Shown here piece by piece: positions 32,301 to 43,040 of a stretch of 64,000 nucleotides of DNA. The notes beneath the pieces are model-generated. The model was not told where the DNA came from. It searched no databases and worked only from the letters and a program-made list of their open reading frames with translations. This DNA comes from Phalacrocorax aristotelis (Eukaryota; Chordata; Aves; Suliformes; Phalacrocoracidae). The stretch's first letter is position 1. Every line of letters starts with the position of its first letter. A program made the translations under genes and the position numbers. The stretch covers positions 14,022,501 to 14,086,500 of the forward strand of contig NC_134281.1 of NCBI RefSeq assembly GCF_949628215.1, written 5' to 3'.

Positions 32301-34780
32301 CAGTCCAACAGGAAATTATCTGCTCTCCCTTTGCTAAATTACTAGCTGGACAGCCAGTCACAGGGTCCCAAAAATGCCAGCTCCATCTATTCCCCTACGG
32401 ACATGATTCCCAGGCACGCAAGATCCCAGCTTGGTCACCAGGAGGGCAAACCCACCCGTCCGCCCTTCCCCTGCAGCGCCTTGCGCAAGTCTTGATTTCA
32501 TCTCTTTTGTGGGACATGAAGGTTACACGGGTGAATTTTCCCCAAGCAATCACAGGGTAAAACCAGCTAGGCTTCCTTTGGCTCCAGCTGAGGGGTTTTG
32601 TTGCTCCAGGAGATGCTTAATTTTTTTTCAGCAGATGAGAGGGTGTTTCCAGTGAGATACCAGGGGGTTGATGAGAGGGAAGGGGAAGTGCCAGGATATC
32701 ACAGCGAAATGGATTGTTGAGACATTTTGAGGAGCTTCCCAAATTTAAATGTAAATGGGAGCAGGGTAAGATTGTTGAAACTGAGATCCCCCTCCCCCCA
32801 TTTGAAATGTCCTTTTTACTTCCTCCTCTGCTGCCTCCTCCACCTACTTGGAGACCAGCTTGGCTGTATCCAAACCTTTGGTAACTCCCTTGGCTTTTTT
32901 CCTTCATTTAGTGCATCCTAAATCTGTCTGTCCTAAACCATCCTAAACACAACCTGGAGAAAGAGAAAGATTCTCTTAATCAGAATTTTTGCTTGTGCTG
33001 GCACTGAGCAGCCCTGGTGGGGCTATTAATTTACCCCGTGGTGTTTTCCAAGCCCTCCTCCTCACCAGCATCTGAGCTCTGTAAGAGTATGGCAGCTCCC
33101 AGCTCACCTCCATGCTCCCACCCAACCAGGAGCATCCCCAAAACCCTTGCATGAGGAAGAGTCATCTGCAGCAGGCCCTTCCTAACCTGCTTTTAAAGTG
33201 CAAGTTGAGGCTGAAAATTGATTCTCTAGGAGACTGACCTTGCGGGACCACCCTTCCCCCTGGCTGATCCCGGGTCAAACGTTCTTAGTTTACAAGTTGC
33301 CAACTGCCACGGGTAGCTGGGCTGCTGCCACCTCTGCTCCTCCCTGCCCAAGCAGCAGGAAAAGATCCTGCAGCTGGGATGTTGTACGAAGCAGAAGGTG
33401 ACCCCATGCCTGCTCCTGGCCTTGCATCCCCTTAGTGCCCAAGAGGTGTCTTTGGTGTAGGAAGGGCTGAGGACTAGCTTGGGTGGCCGGAGAGCTGGTT
33501 CTGGTGCTACCCTGTGACTGCAGACATCTCATTTTACCTGGCTGGGAGTACTTCCCTGCTGACACTACTCTATTGGCATTTCTCTGAAAGAGGGGCTGTC
33601 AGTTACCACGATTTTAAATTCTCTGCGCAGGGCAGCTTGGATGCTGCTGTTTCTACAGTGCACTTAGGGTGCTTCAGTGAAGCGTGACTTCCCACAGAGA
33701 AACATATGAGGCAGCTCAAGGTTGGATGCTCTGGTGTTTAATATCAAGTGAGTGCATGCTGCAGCCTTACTCCCAGCATGGGCTCAGCTTTCTCTTGTCT
33801 ACCCAGCCCCAGGAAGACTTGTAAGCAGTAGTTTCTTTGAGGACTCTGCCCTTCTGGCAAACTTGGTTGAAACTGGCCAGTGAGTTCAGAAGTTTTATTA
33901 GGGGGAGAGACAGACACACCCACAGCACAATCACAAAAGAGTTGTTTCTCTAGGAAACTAGGCTGGGGAAAAAAAAAAGGTTGTTTAAGTAAGCAAATAC
34001 GTTTCTTGGAGATACTAGAGCAGGAGAGGTGGTAGGGGAAATGTGTGTTTATATAGCTGTTGACCCAGCCTTCTCTTAAGCATAAGTTTCTTGTTTTAAA
34101 TCTCTTTATCCCTATTATACCCATTTTTATCATGGTGGTTATTAGTTCTAATGAGTTGCTCTGCCCTGCGCTGCTGCCTCCATCTCAGCAACCTCCTGTT
34201 TTGCTGCAGGACTCCATGGACTCCAAATAACTTCACACATATAAATGATGAACCCAGTGAGGGAGAGGGATTCGCTGGGCCCGGTGAAGGCAAGGCATAC
34301 ATGTGAACAAAATTAATTAGTGGCTCAAGCTCTCTTATAAAACTCCCATTTCAGGATTTGCAAACTGGCTTCCTCTGTTGGCTCCGAAGCATTAAAGTCA
34401 CTAATTCCAGGGCAGTAAGGGTCCTTTTGGTCTGAGCTGTCAGCCAAAAATTCAAGTGCCTGTGAGTTGTTCTAGTTTTGCCAAAAATGGGTGCAGCAGT
34501 CAGGTGTCCCTTTGATGCGCTTTTGTTTATTTACAAAGAGCCTGAAAGGTCCTGTTCCCCTGAAGGTGGCAGGAAACAGGCAGGGACAGAATTTGGTACC
34601 TTGTTCTTCCTGTTAGGGCTGATCTCACATGTAAGTAAACAGCGGGTGTGTGGTGAGCTGCAGCGAAGGCTTTGCTGCGCCTGTCCTCCCATTTTCCACC
34701 TCTGGATGCCTGCACGGGTCTCCCTTTCACTTTCCTCCTGGCTGGCTCAATGCAGGAAATCAGGCTGATTAAAAAATAAA
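32301..34780. other. Gene-free stretch
   Basis: No gene or repeat recognised. An AT-rich, regulatory-looking part lies at about 34190-34330 (AATAACTTCACACATATAAA, ACAAAATTAATTAG). Confidence 0.5.
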
Positions 34781-34797
34781 GGGGGGGGGGGGGGGGG
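34781..34797. repeat. G17 homopolymer
   Basis: Seventeen consecutive G directly after AAAAAATAAA. Long G-runs are rare, unstable and error-prone in assemblies. Confidence 0.95.
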
Positions 34798-34819
34798 AGA
34801 TGACAAATGTGTTTGTTTA

Positions 34820-35100
34820 AAAACAGGAGAAAAAAAAATTAAAGATCATTTTAATTAGTTTTGAAAAATCTGTGGCGGAGTTGACAGGTGGGCCGACAGG
34901 ACTCCCTTTCACCAGGTCACCCAACTCAGGGCTTTTCATCTTGCATGCAGAATATTTTGACATTCATTCTTTCTTGGCTCGGTGTGTAGAGCCCAGTGGA
35001 ACCTGCAGCCTAATTAAATGTAACAATTCCTGAAAATGAGGGTTGTTTTTTTCCTAAGGATAATAATAGAGGTTTTATTTTAAAAAGAGCTAATCTATTT
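34820..35100. promoter_or_regulatory. Candidate conserved non-coding element
   Basis: AT-rich, repeat-free block with TAAT-type homeodomain words (TTTTAATTAGTTTTG near 34850, CCTAATTAAATG near 35010), TALE-type TGACAG words (GTTGACAGGTGGGCCGACAGG spanning 34879-34900) and TTTTATTTTAAAAAG near 35074. The mixture of homeodomain and MEIS-type words is typical of developmental enhancers. No conservation data. Confidence 0.25.
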
Positions 35101-36944
35101 ACTCTAGGCTGCCTGCTTCCTGACCTGGCCTCAGCACCTGAGGGGACAGGAACAGAACGAATTAGACAGGGGCTTAGTCACTGGAAAAGATGAGGGTGTT
35201 AATGTGTATGTGTGTGTGCACATGTGTCCCCTGTGCTCCACTTGAAGAGTTGAGAGGTAGAAGGTTAGGAGGCTTGGATTTTCCCTGGCAGCTGACATTT
35301 TTCTCTTACTTTTGTGGTTTGGTGCTGGATTTTAGCCAGTGTCAGACCCAGTAGGCTCTAAAGGGGCTGAAAGCAGTGCTGCAAGGTCCCTTCTCCAGCT
35401 CCTCCACCTCAGTCACCAGCCTGCAGGGAAAGGGGGGCTGGTGGCTTTGCACACCTAGGGCTGTGCAGGTCAGTGGGTAATGATGGAGACTTTGTATCAA
35501 AGAGATGCATTAAAGAAGGAGGCAAAGGAGAAGGAAAACATGACTCAGTATTATCGAGGACTGGATGTGCCCAACTATGCACCAGCAATCTGTGGCTCTT
35601 GGTATCCAGAGCTTTTACCTACACTGTTTCATTTTGACCATGGTATAGCTCCTGGTTGCTTGAGCACATCCCTGCATCCTGGCCAAGCTCCGTGAGAAAG
35701 TCGAGTCAGAGTCATCTGCTTGTGCCTCTCTCTGTGGGTTCCTGGTGCCCTTGTGTCTTGGGTCTGGCAGATGTCATCGCTGCACCTGGGGCTGCACCGC
35801 TCAGGCGTTATTGCTCTTGGCTTCCCGTGGGCTGCTTGGCACTGAGGGTGGCTCCAGTGCAAGGGCAGTGAGTTCCTCTTTCACCTCAATGCATAATGCA
35901 GTCTCCCAGGCTGATGCAGAGGTGATGGTGGCAAAGGCTGAGGAACACCCCCTACCATCCCATGCATGGTGGATGGCTTCCCTATGCCACTGGGTTTGGC
36001 ATTGCTCATCAAATCACCTCAAAACTTCCCATCAGCTGATGTGCCCATTACTCAGCCAAAAGTGGCGTGGTGGGACATGAGTGGTGCAAACCACTCACAG
36101 ACTTTCCCTCTCTCCATTTCCTTCTGCAGCTCCAGGGAGGTCCCCTCCAGCACCAGAAATCAATGCTTTGGGCTGGCTGTGGCAGGATCGGCTAATGGTG
36201 CCCAGTGCCTTTCCCAGCCAGCAGCCTGATGGCAGCAATGAATCAGCAGCCAGTGGACTTGTCAAAGGCATTCCTCCACTTTAATCCTATTGACAGGGAC
36301 TACTGCCTGGAACAGGAACTGCGGGGTGAGCCATGTCAACAGCAGATTCTTATTACAGATAATATTGATGGGGCCTTTACTTGAATAATGAAGGGAAGAG
36401 CCCTCTGCTTTGACGTTTGTCTCCAAAACCTAGAATTACTAAGAGTTTAACCATCGGAGGGGAGCTTAAGATAGTTGCATCTTAAAGGATCTGCTTTCTT
36501 GTCGCATTCAAGGCTGGGGAAAGGAGTTTAGCCCATACGCTGGGAGCTCTGTGCTGACCTTTTCACTGCTCTTAATAAATGTTACAGTTAAATAAAGTCG
36601 GATGGATTTTTCTATCTACTGTAGTGTGTTATCCCCTTTCCGGGGAAAAAAAAGTAAAAAAAACCCAAATCCCTGTTTAATATCACTGTTACTCATTATC
36701 TTTGCTAGCTGCAGGGCAAAAGGCAAGGAGGAAGGGCAGGGGCAGGACAATTCAGGTTGCATTATCAGGGTAATTCCTACCATTGCACATGATTTTGTGT
36801 GTCTCTGTAAACGGGTGAATCAGGGCTGTTTAAATTGGTTGTGATATTATGGCCAAAGCTCAAACCAGAATCAGCAGCTCTGGAAACGTTTGGGGAAAGT
36901 TTTGTTTGTTTTTAATTTACTTTTCTTATTTTCCATTCTTTAAA
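35101..36944. other. Gene-free stretch; 36270-36620 is enhancer-like
   Basis: No gene. A TG-rich run lies at 35200-35225. From about 36270 to 36620 the sequence is AT-rich with clean words (CTATTGACAGG, GATAATATTGATGG, AATAAATGTTACAGTTAAAT) and a short TTAAGAT-ATCTTAA inverted repeat (36466-36485). Overlapping frames at 35656-36284 are chance. Confidence 0.45.
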
Positions 36945-36970
36945 GGTGGGGGGGGGAAGGGGGCAGAGGG
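36945..36970 (+). other. G-quadruplex-prone run
   Basis: GG, G9, G5, G and G3 separated by one to three other bases. The nine-G run can supply two G-tracts, so four tracts of three are available on the + strand. Confidence 0.6.
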
Positions 36971-37386
36971 AAACCCCTCTGTCAGGTCTATATTGCTTTG
37001 TTCCCTACAGGAGTGGAGACACCAGAGCTGCAGAGGAGAGGCTGCCTGGGAAGTCAAATGAGGGCAGAAAGCAACATCCATTCCCAGGAAATAACCTGTC
37101 CTTGCGTATTTCCTCATGTTTGGGATTCAATATTGTGACTGCAAGTACTGTGATGAGAGAAGGTAGGGAAGGAAGATGGGGCTAAATGGTGGCATCTCCA
37201 TTCTTGGATTTTAAATGTAACTAGGAGCTCAAAGGTGTCCTTCTGAAGCTTTATTCTAGAGACATCTTTAAATTTAGTTTGGACCTCCAGCTCCTGTTGC
37301 AACAGATGGGGAAGAGAGCAGGCAAAGTTGGCTTTCAGCCACGTTTATACCTCCCAGATCCTAGAGCTGGGCCAGGACTGAAACAG
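36971..37386. other. Gene-free stretch
   Basis: Nothing recognised. Confidence 0.5.
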
Positions 37387-37438
37387 CAGGTGGTTTAAGT
37401 TAGAGCAGCCCCATGGCTGCTCTAACTTAAGCCAGCTG
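37387..37438. repeat. Near-perfect hairpin with 4-base loop
   Basis: Arms 37391-37410 and 37415-37434 pair over all 20 positions (19 Watson-Crick and one T-G). The loop is CCAT. After one mismatch (37390 with 37435) three more pairs follow. The inner part reads AGTTAGAGCAGCC-CCAT-GGCTGCTCTAACT. The match is far beyond chance for a 64-kb window. It is too short, with too small a loop, for a typical pre-microRNA. Confidence 0.95.
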
Positions 37439-40400
37439 GAATCTCTTCTGGAGCTGGTTCTACCAGCCAAGGTTTGCTGGATTACAGCAGGGCCCTGAAA
37501 GCCTCTAGCCCACCCCTGCATGGCCTACACAAGAGGACCAGGGAGCAGATGACATGAAAATGTCAGGGCGGTTCCCAGCTGGTGCTTTAGGACAGCTTTA
37601 ATTCCTTCACACTGCTACAGAAAATTAATATCTGGTCCAAGGGAGCCTGTTCTCATGGTATTTTTAGTCTGATTTTGAAGACCCTAGGAGTTTTGGATTG
37701 CCCTTAAGTTTCTAAATTTTGGGCTTTCTGACTTGAACTGTTAAATATTTTCCATACATAAACAGCAGCCACAAAATTTCAGGTTGGATGACTTGTATTC
37801 TAGATTTTTAAAAAAATATGCCAAACACGGCAGAAGAAAAGTAAGATCTTCAAGCGGTCCAGTCACTCTCCTCATCTGAGTGTGTCTCCTCCCTCTGAAA
37901 CAGGTTCTTGAGACAGGGATGAAGTGGTCTTGTTTGGCACATTTCTTAAAAGTACAAACGAAAGACCCAGCAAGTATGGAAGGGCACATCCTTGGGGTCA
38001 GTGAAAGATCCCCTGGCACATGATGGGGTGCATGGGAAGGCAGCCCAAACTCTCTGTGTGCACCCCACACCTCTGAGCATTGTTTGGCTTGCTGTCTGTA
38101 TCTACAGGCAATGTTTTAACCTTCTCAGATCTTCTGTTTTACCAGAAAAGCCCATGGCTCATGTGGCACTCATTTTCCTGTAAGGATGGACCACCCCAGG
38201 ACCATCTTTTAAAGCAAATTTGAAACCCTACTGAGCTGCAAGCTGCCTTCCCTTCCAGCCAAGGTTTATGCCGCTTTGCTTCCTGATGGCCAAGATGTGG
38301 CATAGAAACTCAGCCCCGCTCCTAACAACAGTGGACACTTGGCCAGGCCTGACATCAGGCGCTGTAGTTACACACGGCGCTTTTCCCAGAAGGGTCAACT
38401 CTGGCAAACGCTGGCGGTGGTGTCACCCTGTGCCATTCAGGAGTGGAGCAGGTGCGGGGCTGTGATGTTGTCAACCCTTGGGCCAGGCAGGGAGCAAGCA
38501 ACGTTGAAGAAAGCATCTGACCAAAGCATATGCCTGAAAAGGACTGTAAAAATACCCATGCATGAGCTCTTGCTCTGCAAGGTTTTCCAGACCAGTAGAG
38601 GCTTGCAGCAAGGGGGGAGCAGGGATATTCCCTTAAGGCACTGATGCAGCAGGTAGATCTGTCATAACACCCTGATTAGAAATGTTAATACTCAGCCTTT
38701 TTGTCTCAACTAAATGCCTATGAGATCCCACACACCAGGATCTGTGGTGGGGGTCCCTGCCCAGCTGCAACATGGGTCAGCTCCAGCCTGGGACCACGTG
38801 CACCAGGCACCTCACAAGGCTAGGGAGAAGCCCCAGTCAGGCTGTGGGAGGTGGTGGGCATGAGCTCAGGAGATGGAGAGATTGAGCAACTTGAAGTTGT
38901 CCTTGAGCCTCTCTTAGTGCTGTGGCTGTGGGCATGGCCAGGCCATTTGTGGTCCTGCACTGGGGTGGGTGAGCAGAGCAGTGTGTGGCTCCAAGTTCCC
39001 CTTGTCCTGGGGAAATACAACCCTCTCCTCATACACTGGGAACTGAAATCTGACCAGTGCAAGCCATTGGTGGTACCTATGGAATTAGCTGACCCTTCAG
39101 CTAACCCCCCAAGGCTCAAAAATCAAGTGGGTCCTTCAGGTCATGAGGGTTTTTTTAATCACCTCCTTACAAATGCACACATACACAGAAAAAAAGAAAA
39201 AAAAGATAAATATTGGTTCCCCCATGTTGCTTTTTTTGGTTTGGAGGGTGCTTTATGGTGCACTGAGCTTGTGTTTCTCAGCTTTTCTCTAGAACCTGGA
39301 GGCCCATGAACTGCTTGTTCCTTTTTCTTCTCTTTTTAAAATGAAATATGAGATTTTTGCATAATACATTGGAGCAAGAAGCTGGGGAGGGGGTGAAGAA
39401 AAACATCAAGTACTGTGGGACTAAAATTGCAAGAGTTGGCAACACTGATTTTTTTTTGTTTTTCTTTCCGTTTTCCAGAGAAAAAGAAAACACCCCCCAT
39501 TTTGCTGAGGCCCAGCAGGGTGAACAGAGGGAAAAGGTGCTTCAGGGCAGGAAGAAACTGTGAAGAAATAGGTTTGCAAACCCCATTTATATTGGAGTTT
39601 TTTAAATTGTCCTGAGAGCTGCCTTCTGGGGACAGCTGTCCTGCTCTGAGGAGGGATCGCAGAGAGATGTGTGTGGGGAGAAGCTGTGTGGGGTTCTCAG
39701 GCTGGGACAGGACTCAGGTTGCAGTTGCCTCTTGTTTTGCTTGGGTCTCAGCAGTGCCAGCTCCTCAAGGAGGGCAAGAAGAGGCTGGGAATGCAGAGGC
39801 AAGGCTCCATGAAACTCTTTCTCCCCATAGGAGCAACATCTCCTTCTGCCACAGCAGTTCTGGTTGGCCAGAACCAGTCCTGGCAGGCAGAGAGGTGGAA
39901 AAGGACTTGCAATCGGTGCTGTTACCCCCAGGCACCCTCCCTGCTAGTCATCTGGAAGTCATGGCAATGCTGCAGTGCCCCCATGCTCAAGGAAGACATG
40001 CAGGAGGACCTGAGTCTGTTCTGGATGTGCGCATGGGATGGTGGTACCCAGCCCCAGCTCTGGTGCTTGCAAGATTCCCAAGCCACCAATACCAATCAGT
40101 AAGTGGAGGCTCAGCAAAGCAGCATGTTGCCCTTGACATATTGCGTCCCAAGGGATATTGCCCCTGGGTGTAAGGATGCTGGTGTGGTTCTTCACTAATG
40201 CGACCGCAGCCAGTATCTACTCCAGGCTGTTTAACAGCAGAAATGAATGCATCTCTCTTGCCTTGGCTGCACGTGGCATGCACAGGGGGACTGTTACTTA
40301 TTAGCGCTCGCAGTCATTGGCAAGAACTGCTGGAACAGAGGTTGAGCTCCAACTGCTATTCCTGCCTGTCTTCCTTCACTTGTGCTCGTATCTTCCTCAG

Positions 40401-40469
40401 CCTCATTCCTTTTGGGCTGAAATTTTCCATGCTTCATTTTAGCTCAGTGACATGTTTTTGCTGAAGGTA
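37439..40469. other. Gene-free stretch, moderately GC-rich
   Basis: No gene. Frames of 130-170 codons at 38851-39309 and 39667-40173 overlap others on both strands and show no domain. An A-rich AAAAAGAAAAAAAAGA patch lies at 39190-39206. Confidence 0.5.
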
Positions 40470-42621
40470 TGGACTGTGGTGGTTGGAGTCCTCTTTGTGG
40501 AGCTCCTTGCTAATCTCTGCCCTGTGATGAATATCTCCTTTTGTGTCAGAGGAGACATCAGGCTGAAGAAAATCTTTAGAGGATGGATTCTGATTTATTT
40601 ACTTGTTTATTTATTTGGAAAAGTGACTTAAAAGTTTACATTTCAGTCAACTGGAACTTAAAAGGAAATCTTTTATTTAGATCTTCCCCAGTGGAAAACT
40701 GAGCAGCTCTGGCAAAATTGAAGTTTTTCCATGGAACATTCAGATTTTGTGAAAACTAGACTTTCTACTGAAAAGAATTATTTTGATCATTAGTTTTTGA
40801 TCTGCTCTACTTTTTAAGGATGATTCAAAAACATAAAGGCAAAAATCTCCACTTCCTATGTCTAATATATCAACTTTTTTTAGCATGACTTCAATCCCAT
40901 CTCCTTAGCGAGGGGGCTAGAAAAATTATTCAGCTTAAGGAAAAAGCATTTTATCAGTTATGAAGTTGTGGAAATTTAAAACGGGTATCTTAGTGCAAGT
41001 ATTGGATTTGCAGCTTGCTTTTCTTCCTATCTGGGTCGAGGATACCAGACTTAAAAACCTGCTGTTAACTTAGTTAAGAGTATCTTTGGTGGGAGGCTTC
41101 TGATTTGTTGGTGGTGTGTTTTTAAGGACAGCTGAAATACAGAAAAATCTGTTTAGGGCTGAAGGGCTAAAAATTATCTCTGGGAACTGGGAGACCTCCA
41201 TTCATGGTGATTCTGTAACAGCTACTCCAGGGTCAAATTTATAATTTACGGGAGTTTTGTGGTTTAGTACATGTTTTTCCCCTGGATTTTCAATCTTAAA
41301 GATTGTTTTCCTTATACGGCTTTCTTTTTCTTAGAAAGTTAGGATAACCAAATACTAAGCCTAACTAATTAAATCTTCAAAAGTTAGCAAGTTCCAGTCC
41401 AAGGATTAATGGCATTACAAAGTTAATACAAGGTCATTTGTGCAAATGTAAAATTTTCTTTTTCCCTCTCTACCCCATTGTGATGGGGCAACTTCTTGAA
41501 TGTTCAGAGTTTGTCCCCATGAGTACATATCAACTTGGTACTTTCAGACATGCACATACATGTACAAAATTGTTGTAGTCTGTGCACTGAATGCACAATG
41601 CAATCAAAATGGCTAATTTGCAAAATGCCGAGAATGCATCATGGTGGATGACTTGATTTCAAACGTTAGAATAAGTGTTAAGAAAGTAATGCTATAGAAT
41701 CATTTATACGTATTTCAAATGACTCCCACTTAAACGGGAAAAAAATCTTTATAATTAACACAACAGATAAGAGCAACTGTGACACTTTAAATGCAACGTA
41801 TTTGATTTTGAAGTATAGTTTAAGATTCTGGGGGTGTGTTCAAGAGAGAAAAAAATATGTGCTCCGAGTTGGAAATGAAGCTATGCTATGGATCATATTT
41901 AAAAACTGAGCAACCTCACAGAACTCCCCCGTTCTAATGGCCTTCAGCACAGAGCCTCCTAGGAAATGGGTGTGGGGCTAATTGAAAGAGAGCTGACAAA
42001 AGGGAGGCCCTACAAGGGAAGGTTTAGCTACAGCTTCTTTTCCATGCCAATAGCCATGCAAGGAGAAGGCATCCAAAGATCTAGCCATGGTGGAAGTAAC
42101 TCTTGAGGAATGCTATCTCCTTGCAGATTTTAAAATAAAATGCAGGGCCGTTGATGGCTTAAATGTTAGATATAATGGATTTTAACTTGGTCATTGGATG
42201 GAGACTCCGTAGCCAGTTCAGTGAATAGTTTTGCTTAGTTTTTGGATGTGTGATCCTAAGTCCTGTGTTGGGCTAAGTTCCTATGGATCCTCTGAAGATA
42301 CATGAGCAGGAGCTAGAGGTGGATGGTTTTATGGTAGAAAGGGAGAATGGGTATTTCCTGCCAGCGCTTTTATCTGCAGAGCCCATCACCAGGATGAATT
42401 AAAAAATACTGATTTCCACAGCACTCTCTTCTCATTTCTTAACTGTTGCTCGGGCAAAGCTGTTATTAATTCAGGAGGAGTCTGCCTGAGCAAGAACTCT
42501 CCAGAGTCCAAAATATTTTGCAGCAAGTAAATATAAGAATTATTCACCTACCACATAACAGCATCAGCCTCTGGGTGGAATGCATGGCTGTTTAACAGTG
42601 CGCAGAAACGTTTCCCCACAG
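40470..42621. other. AT-rich, open-frame-poor stretch
   Basis: For about 2.2 kb no open frame of 60 codons occurs on either strand. A CAATCTT-A-AAGATTG palindrome lies at 41291-41305. Around 40660-40830 TGAAAA-type words recur (for example CTACTGAAAAGAATTATTTT), resembling the array at 12737-12885. No gene. Confidence 0.5.
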
Positions 42622-42857
42622 GTTTAGACAGGAGCTGAAGATTTGTATATACCCAACTGAAACTACAGTTGAAAGTAATAAGCAATAAGATGGGCCCCCT
42701 CCCTTGCCTTGGTACTGGATGTGCTCAGAGGGGTGAGCACCACCTACCCGAGTACCACACCACTTCCTCTAGGACGCTAGGAGATTTTTCTGGAGCTCGC
42801 CCATATGACCCAGTCCTCCACATGAGATCTGGCAAGATAATCGCTCCAAGTGTCTGG
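42622..42857 (+). other. Exon-like segment (unproven)
   Basis: Preceded by ACGTTTCCCCACAG (AG at 42620-42621) and followed by an ideal GTAAGT donor (42858-42863). Length 236 bases. One + strand frame is open from about 42669 through the donor, with no recognised domain. The acceptor tract is short. Chance co-occurrence is quite possible. Confidence 0.12.
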
Positions 42858-42864
42858 GTAAGTA

Positions 42865-43040
42865 CTGTAAAATGCTTCAAATAAATGAATAGAAATCATC
42901 TGCTTCATAAATGCCAAGGGCTTTCAACATGTCGTTTCTTGGTAAACAAAGAATTTCAGCACGACAATATCTTAGGATGTTATTGGCCATATTTGTTCCC
43001 TCATGCATATTGGAGCGAATGTGAACAGATTTGCACAGCT
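42865..43040. promoter_or_regulatory. Candidate regulatory block with forkhead site
   Basis: AT-rich, repeat-free, with a perfect forkhead core GTAAACA (42942-42948, in TTGGTAAACAAAG), a GGCCATATTTG word near 42985 and ATGCATATTGG near 43004. Resembles conserved non-coding DNA; untested. Confidence 0.22.

Noticed and set aside
37387..37438. The hairpin as a microRNA precursor
   Set aside because: The stem is about 24 bp with a 4-base loop, shorter and tighter than typical animal pre-microRNAs, and no known mature sequence is recognised.
38851..39309. 152-codon + strand frame
   Set aside because: Mirrored by a - strand frame of similar quality; no recognisable motif.
39667..40173. Two overlapping frames of 168 and 143 codons
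   Set aside because: Two different phases are open over the same DNA, the sign of chance openness; neither product resembles a known protein.
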